Below, in pieces: positions 6,381 through 8,525 of a stretch of DNA of 8,525 bases. The notes under the pieces are model-generated. The model did no database searches. It was given only the letters and a program-made list of their open reading frames with translations, and was not told the DNA's origin. The stretch covers positions 1-8,525 of the forward strand of contig CAMLFP010000237.1 in assembly GCA_946479335.1 (NCBI GenBank). The letters run 5' to 3'. Position numbers and translations under genes: made by a program. Within the stretch, counting starts at the first letter, position 1; the number at the start of each line of letters is the position of its first letter. This DNA is from an uncultured Archangium sp. (GTDB lineage: Bacteria; Myxococcota; Myxococcia; Myxococcales; Myxococcaceae).

Positions 6381-6806
6381 TCAGCGCGCGGAGAGCTCCG
6401 CGCCCGGCTTGCACACCCGCGCGTCGGCCGCGTCGGTCTTCTTGCCCAGCAGCAGCGCCGCCGGCCGGTACTGCGCGCCCAGCTTCACGAAGACCGCCTC
6501 CTTCGCGACGTACACGCAGCCGGTGGTGGTGTCCTTCTCCCAGTCGTCTTCGTTGGTGACCTCGCCAAAGCCGTAGCTGGAGTCGATGGCGAAGGTGACG
6601 AACTTCTCACCGGCGGCGTCGGTCTTCTCTTCCAGCACGCGCACGCGGCGGGCTTGCGGCGGCATGCGGGCGCGCGAGAAGCGGCTCTGTTTGGCCTCCT
6701 TCGCGCGGAGCGGCGCCACCAACGTCTTCTGGATGATGGCCTTCGCGTCGTCTCCGGCGAAGGCGGCGCTAGACACGAGCAACGAGAGGGCGAGCAAGCG
6801 GACCAT
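6381..6806 (-). CDS. small secreted hypothetical protein
   Basis: This 141-residue protein has a clear Sec signal peptide: M-V-R, a hydrophobic core L-L-A-L-S-L-L-V-S-S (4-13) and an A-F-A (15-17) cleavage site followed by G-D-D. The mature part is basic near 31-56, contains F-V-T-F-A-I-D-S-S-Y-G-F-G-E-V (69-83) and has just two cysteines (C97 and C132), which could form one disulfide in the periplasm. No family is recognised and no catalytic motif is visible. The start is well supported: AGGAG at 6812-6816 lies 5 bases before the ATG at 6804-6806. The gene begins inside the last 38 bp of the DUF2306-type gene in another frame, so the two are probably co-transcribed and translationally coupled. 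Its stop lies 1 bp from the end of the convergent lipoprotein gene. Confidence 0.8.
   Translation of the reverse strand: MVRLLALSLLVSSAAFAGDDAKAIIQKTLVAPLRAKEAKQSRFSRARMPPQARRVRVLEEKTDAAGEKFVTFAIDSSYGFGEVTNEDDWEKDTTTGCVYVAKEAVFVKLGAQYRPAALLLGKKTDAADARVCKPGAELSAR
6386..6403 (+). terminator. GC-rich hairpin at a convergent gene junction
   Basis: GCGCGGA (6386-6392) pairs with TCCGCGC (6397-6403) around a 4-base loop. It sits 6 bp past the stop of the second lipoprotein and inside the last codons of the opposite gene. Because both convergent genes end here, it could slow polymerase from either side. There is no T-run after either arm, so a classical intrinsic terminator is not supported, and hairpins of this size arise easily in GC-rich DNA. 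Confidence 0.25.
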
Positions 6807-7461
6807 GGTGTCTCCTGGGTGAGATGAGTTCGACGACGGCGGCGCAACCGAGCACCGGAATCCACAAGGCGGCGACGTAGGCGCGGTCGGCGTCGAGCCC
6901 CGCGAAGTCGGCCGCGAAGAGCATCGCCCGCGAGATGACGGCCACCGCCATCTGCGCGACGACGTGCAACACGAAGCGCTGGTGCGTGACGAGGTCTCTG
7001 CTGCGCGCCGCGGCGATGGCCCGCGTCATCGAGGCCATCACGATGACGCCCGACACCATGAAGCCCAGCGTCGACGGCAGCCCGCCCTTGGCGAAGACCG
7101 ACAGGTAGAAGCCCGAGGGCACCAGCGCGAACAACGTGACGCCGCCGTTGATGCGCCCCAGCCAGCGGTGGAAGCGCGGCGCACGCTTGAGCAGCGCGCG
7201 CGAGAGCAGCAGCAGGCAGGCCGGCAACGCGAAGGCCGCGGCGCACACATGCACCTTCAACGCGCCGGTCCACAGCGCTTCGTTGGGCAGCGGCAGCTTC
7301 TCGAGCATGAACGGCGGCAGCTCCTCGGCGTCGAAGTACACGAGGCTCGACACCGTGATGGCGGCGGAACCGAGCGTCATCACGAGGAAAAAGAACGGCC
7401 GGAGCGCGCGCATGTCTCGTTGAACGCGCGGCCTCGCGGGGAGATCTACCGGCGTCATCAT
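6769..7461 (-). CDS. DUF2306-type multi-pass membrane protein
   Basis: This 230-residue inner-membrane protein has about six hydrophobic segments (near 21-41, 68-88, 106-122, 131-150, 165-183 and 195-213). It matches the DUF2306 pattern: K-V-H (69-71) in the second segment, F-H-R-W-L-G-R-I-N (97-105), P-S-G-F-Y-L-S (115-121) with A-K-G-G (124-127), and T-H-Q-R-F (159-163). The conserved His residues inside or next to membrane segments suggest a haem or metal role, as is often supposed for such proteins, but this is not established. The ATG at 7459-7461 is the longest start. Met17 (7411-7413) would place the first membrane segment nearer the N-terminus and is an equally reasonable start; neither has a strong Shine-Dalgarno site. 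The 3' end overlaps the small secreted protein gene by 38 bp. The gene diverges from the dehydrogenase gene across about 50 bp. Confidence 0.8.
   Translation of the reverse strand: MMTPVDLPARPRVQRDMRALRPFFFLVMTLGSAAITVSSLVYFDAEELPPFMLEKLPLPNEALWTGALKVHVCAAAFALPACLLLLSRALLKRAPRFHRWLGRINGGVTLFALVPSGFYLSVFAKGGLPSTLGFMVSGVIVMASMTRAIAAARSRDLVTHQRFVLHVVAQMAVAVISRAMLFAADFAGLDADRAYVAALWIPVLGCAAVVELISPRRHHGPLARPLVARV
6812..6816 (-). promoter_or_regulatory. Shine-Dalgarno site of the small secreted protein
   Basis: AGGAG on the minus strand sits 5 bases upstream of the ATG at 6804-6806. It is the only strong ribosome-binding site among the starts in this window and lies inside the coding end of the upstream gene. 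It fixes the start of the secreted protein and shows that the 38-bp overlap is real. Confidence 0.75.
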
Positions 7462-7511
7462 TTCGACTGCCGCCCGCGCGCCGAAGTTCCTGGAGTGCCA
7501 GACTCCCCGCC

Positions 7512-8426
7512 ATGCGCGCCGTTCAACTGACCCATCCCCGTGAAGCGGTGTCGGTCGTCGACCTGCCGTTGCCTACGCCGCGCGGCGGTGAGGTGCGTGT
7601 GCGCGTCGAGGCGTGCGCGCTGGGCCAGCTCGACTGGAACCTGCTGACGCTCGACGCGCCGCCGCGGTTGCCGCTGGTGGCCGGTCACGAAGGCGTGGGC
7701 GTGGTGGAGGGCACCGGCCAGCGCGTGGTGTTGACGCCGTTGGCCGCGAGCTGCGGCGCGTGCGTGGCGTGCACCTCCGGCGAGGCGCGACGCTGCCACG
7801 AGGTGCGCTGGCGCGGCATGCATGAAGATGGGCTGCTGGCGACGCACGTCTGCGCGCAGGAGCGCACCCTGGTGCCCGTCGACGCGGCCTTCTCTCCGGA
7901 GCTCTCGGTGTGCGGCGGCTCGCTGTGGACGGCGGTGGGCGCGGTGCGGAGCCTCGGCTTGACGGCGCCGTCGCGCGTGGCGGTCTTCGGCGTGGGCGGC
8001 GTCGGCCACCTCGCGGCGCAGGTCGCGCAGGCGCACGGCCATGAGGTGCTGGCGCACGACCTGAACCCGGAGCGCCTCGTCGGCTGGCGCGCCCTGGGCT
8101 CCGAGGCGCGCGTCGACGCGGCCATCGTGTGCACGCCGTCGATTCAGGCGCTGCAGCACGCGGTGCGCATCGCGCAGAACGTCTTCCTCTGCGGCTCCAG
8201 CCCCGCCGGCCGCGTCGACGTCTCGCTGGCCGACCTCGTGTGGCGCGGCGTCACGCTGCGCTGCGGAGTGCTGGGGACGCGCGCGCAGCTCGATGAAGCG
8301 GTGGCGTTGCTGACGTCGGGTGCGGTGAAGCCGAAGGTCGCGACGCTGGCGCTCGACGAGGTGCCCACGCGCCTGTGGGAGCTGCGCGACCTCGGCTTCT
8401 CCGGCCGCCTCGTGGTGCGCCTGTAG
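7512..8426 (+). CDS. MDR-superfamily zinc-type alcohol dehydrogenase-like oxidoreductase
   Basis: This 304-residue cytoplasmic protein has the medium-chain dehydrogenase form: an N-terminal GroES-like domain (1-120) and a Rossmann NAD(P)-binding domain with G-V-G-G-V-G (160-165). The structural-zinc lobe is complete, with C81-x2-C84-x2-C87-x7-C95. G-H-E (58-60) supplies His59-Glu60 of the catalytic-zinc site, and C134 fits the third ligand position. The first catalytic ligand, normally Cys in a C-H-T-D context, is Gly38 in A-L-G-Q-L-D (36-41), so catalytic zinc binding may be altered or lost. The protein is about 30-40 residues shorter than typical family members. The shortening appears to fall in the Rossmann domain after H-D-L-N-P-E-R, where the usual second beta-alpha units are compressed. 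The substrate is unknown. ATG 7512 fits the family's usual M-R-A-V start. No Shine-Dalgarno site is obvious. Confidence 0.88.
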   Translation: MRAVQLTHPREAVSVVDLPLPTPRGGEVRVRVEACALGQLDWNLLTLDAPPRLPLVAGHEGVGVVEGTGQRVVLTPLAASCGACVACTSGEARRCHEVRWRGMHEDGLLATHVCAQERTLVPVDAAFSPELSVCGGSLWTAVGAVRSLGLTAPSRVAVFGVGGVGHLAAQVAQAHGHEVLAHDLNPERLVGWRALGSEARVDAAIVCTPSIQALQHAVRIAQNVFLCGSSPAGRVDVSLADLVWRGVTLRCGVLGTRAQLDEAVALLTSGAVKPKVATLALDEVPTRLWELRDLGFSGRLVVRL

Positions 8427-8453
8427 ACTGCGCCGCGGGGTTGCGCGCGCCGA

Positions 8454-8525
8454 ATGAATGGTGAGGCTGACGCCGTGCTCTCGCGCAGCGACTATGTGAT
8501 GCGGTTGGTGAAGCAGCTCGCGGAG
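8454..8525 (+). CDS. start of an unidentified gene, cut by the right edge
   Basis: An open frame begins at ATG 8454, 27 bp after the dehydrogenase stop, and runs 24 codons to the window edge. The peptide M-N-G-E-A-D-A-V-L-S-R-S-D-Y-V-M-R-L-V-K-Q-L-A-E has the 'SRDYI-MR-I-QLA' look of proteins whose N-terminus is a long amphipathic helix, for example DUF6483-like or tetratricopeptide proteins, but it is too short to identify. The overlapping ATG at 8458 reads into a stop after 13 codons and is rejected. The same strand and close spacing suggest possible co-transcription with the dehydrogenase. Confidence 0.5.
   Translation, partial: MNGEADAVLSRSDYVMRLVKQLAE

Noticed and set aside
7492..7506. 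5-bp inverted repeat GGAGT-N5-ACTCC upstream of the dehydrogenase
   Set aside because: The arms are too short to separate from chance, and the GGAG is too far from the ATG to be a good ribosome-binding site.
6485..7513. Minus-strand frame (342 codons) covering the DUF2306 and secreted-protein genes
   Set aside because: It is an Arg/Ala-rich low-complexity shadow. The other frames show a signal peptide, a ribosome-binding site and membrane segments.
7458..8159. Minus-strand frame (233 codons) opposite the dehydrogenase
   Set aside because: It is an Arg/His/Ala-rich shadow. The plus frame carries the zinc-site and GxGxxG motifs.

Overview
The window is strongly GC-rich, with G/C favoured at third codon positions. 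It is densely packed with single-copy bacterial chromosomal genes. The base composition, the weak or absent Shine-Dalgarno sites and the mix of large RND exporters, GC-rich lipoproteins and DUF families suggest a Myxococcota-like (delta-proteobacterial) genome. That placement is inferred from composition and style, not from a marker gene. I saw no tRNA, rRNA, CRISPR array, transposase or phage gene, and no gene-free stretch longer than about 110 bases.

Layout from left to right. (1) The minus strand carries a DUF4395 membrane protein cut by the left edge (1-429), with an AraC-family regulator upstream of it (480-1277). (2) An aldo/keto reductase (1385-2329, plus) diverges from the AraC gene. 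A perfect 9-bp inverted repeat sits in the middle of their shared 107-bp spacer and is a good operator candidate. (3) Only 3 bp beyond the reductase, and convergent with it, lies an 874-residue MMPL/RND-type membrane transporter (2333-4957, minus). (4) Diverging from the transporter across 42 bp are two tandem, paralogous, predicted lipoproteins (5000-5770 and 5771-6379, plus). They abut with no spacer, and the second lacks about 50 internal residues. (5) Convergent with them, 1 bp away, is a minus-strand pair: a DUF2306-type membrane protein (6769-7461) whose 3' end overlaps by 38 bp the start of a small secreted protein (6381-6806). (6) An MDR-family zinc-type dehydrogenase (7512-8426, plus) diverges from that pair. 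The start of another gene (8454 onward) runs off the right edge.

Functional links. The AraC regulator and the reductase probably form a regulator-target pair. The RND transporter and the duplicated lipoproteins share one very short divergent promoter region and may act together at the cell envelope; this is the best candidate for something undescribed here, but it rests on gene arrangement and not on recognised function. Both oxidoreductases lack a canonical catalytic residue: the reductase has Ala where AKRs have His, and the dehydrogenase has Gly where the first catalytic-zinc Cys is expected. Most of the window otherwise looks like ordinary chromosomal sequence.
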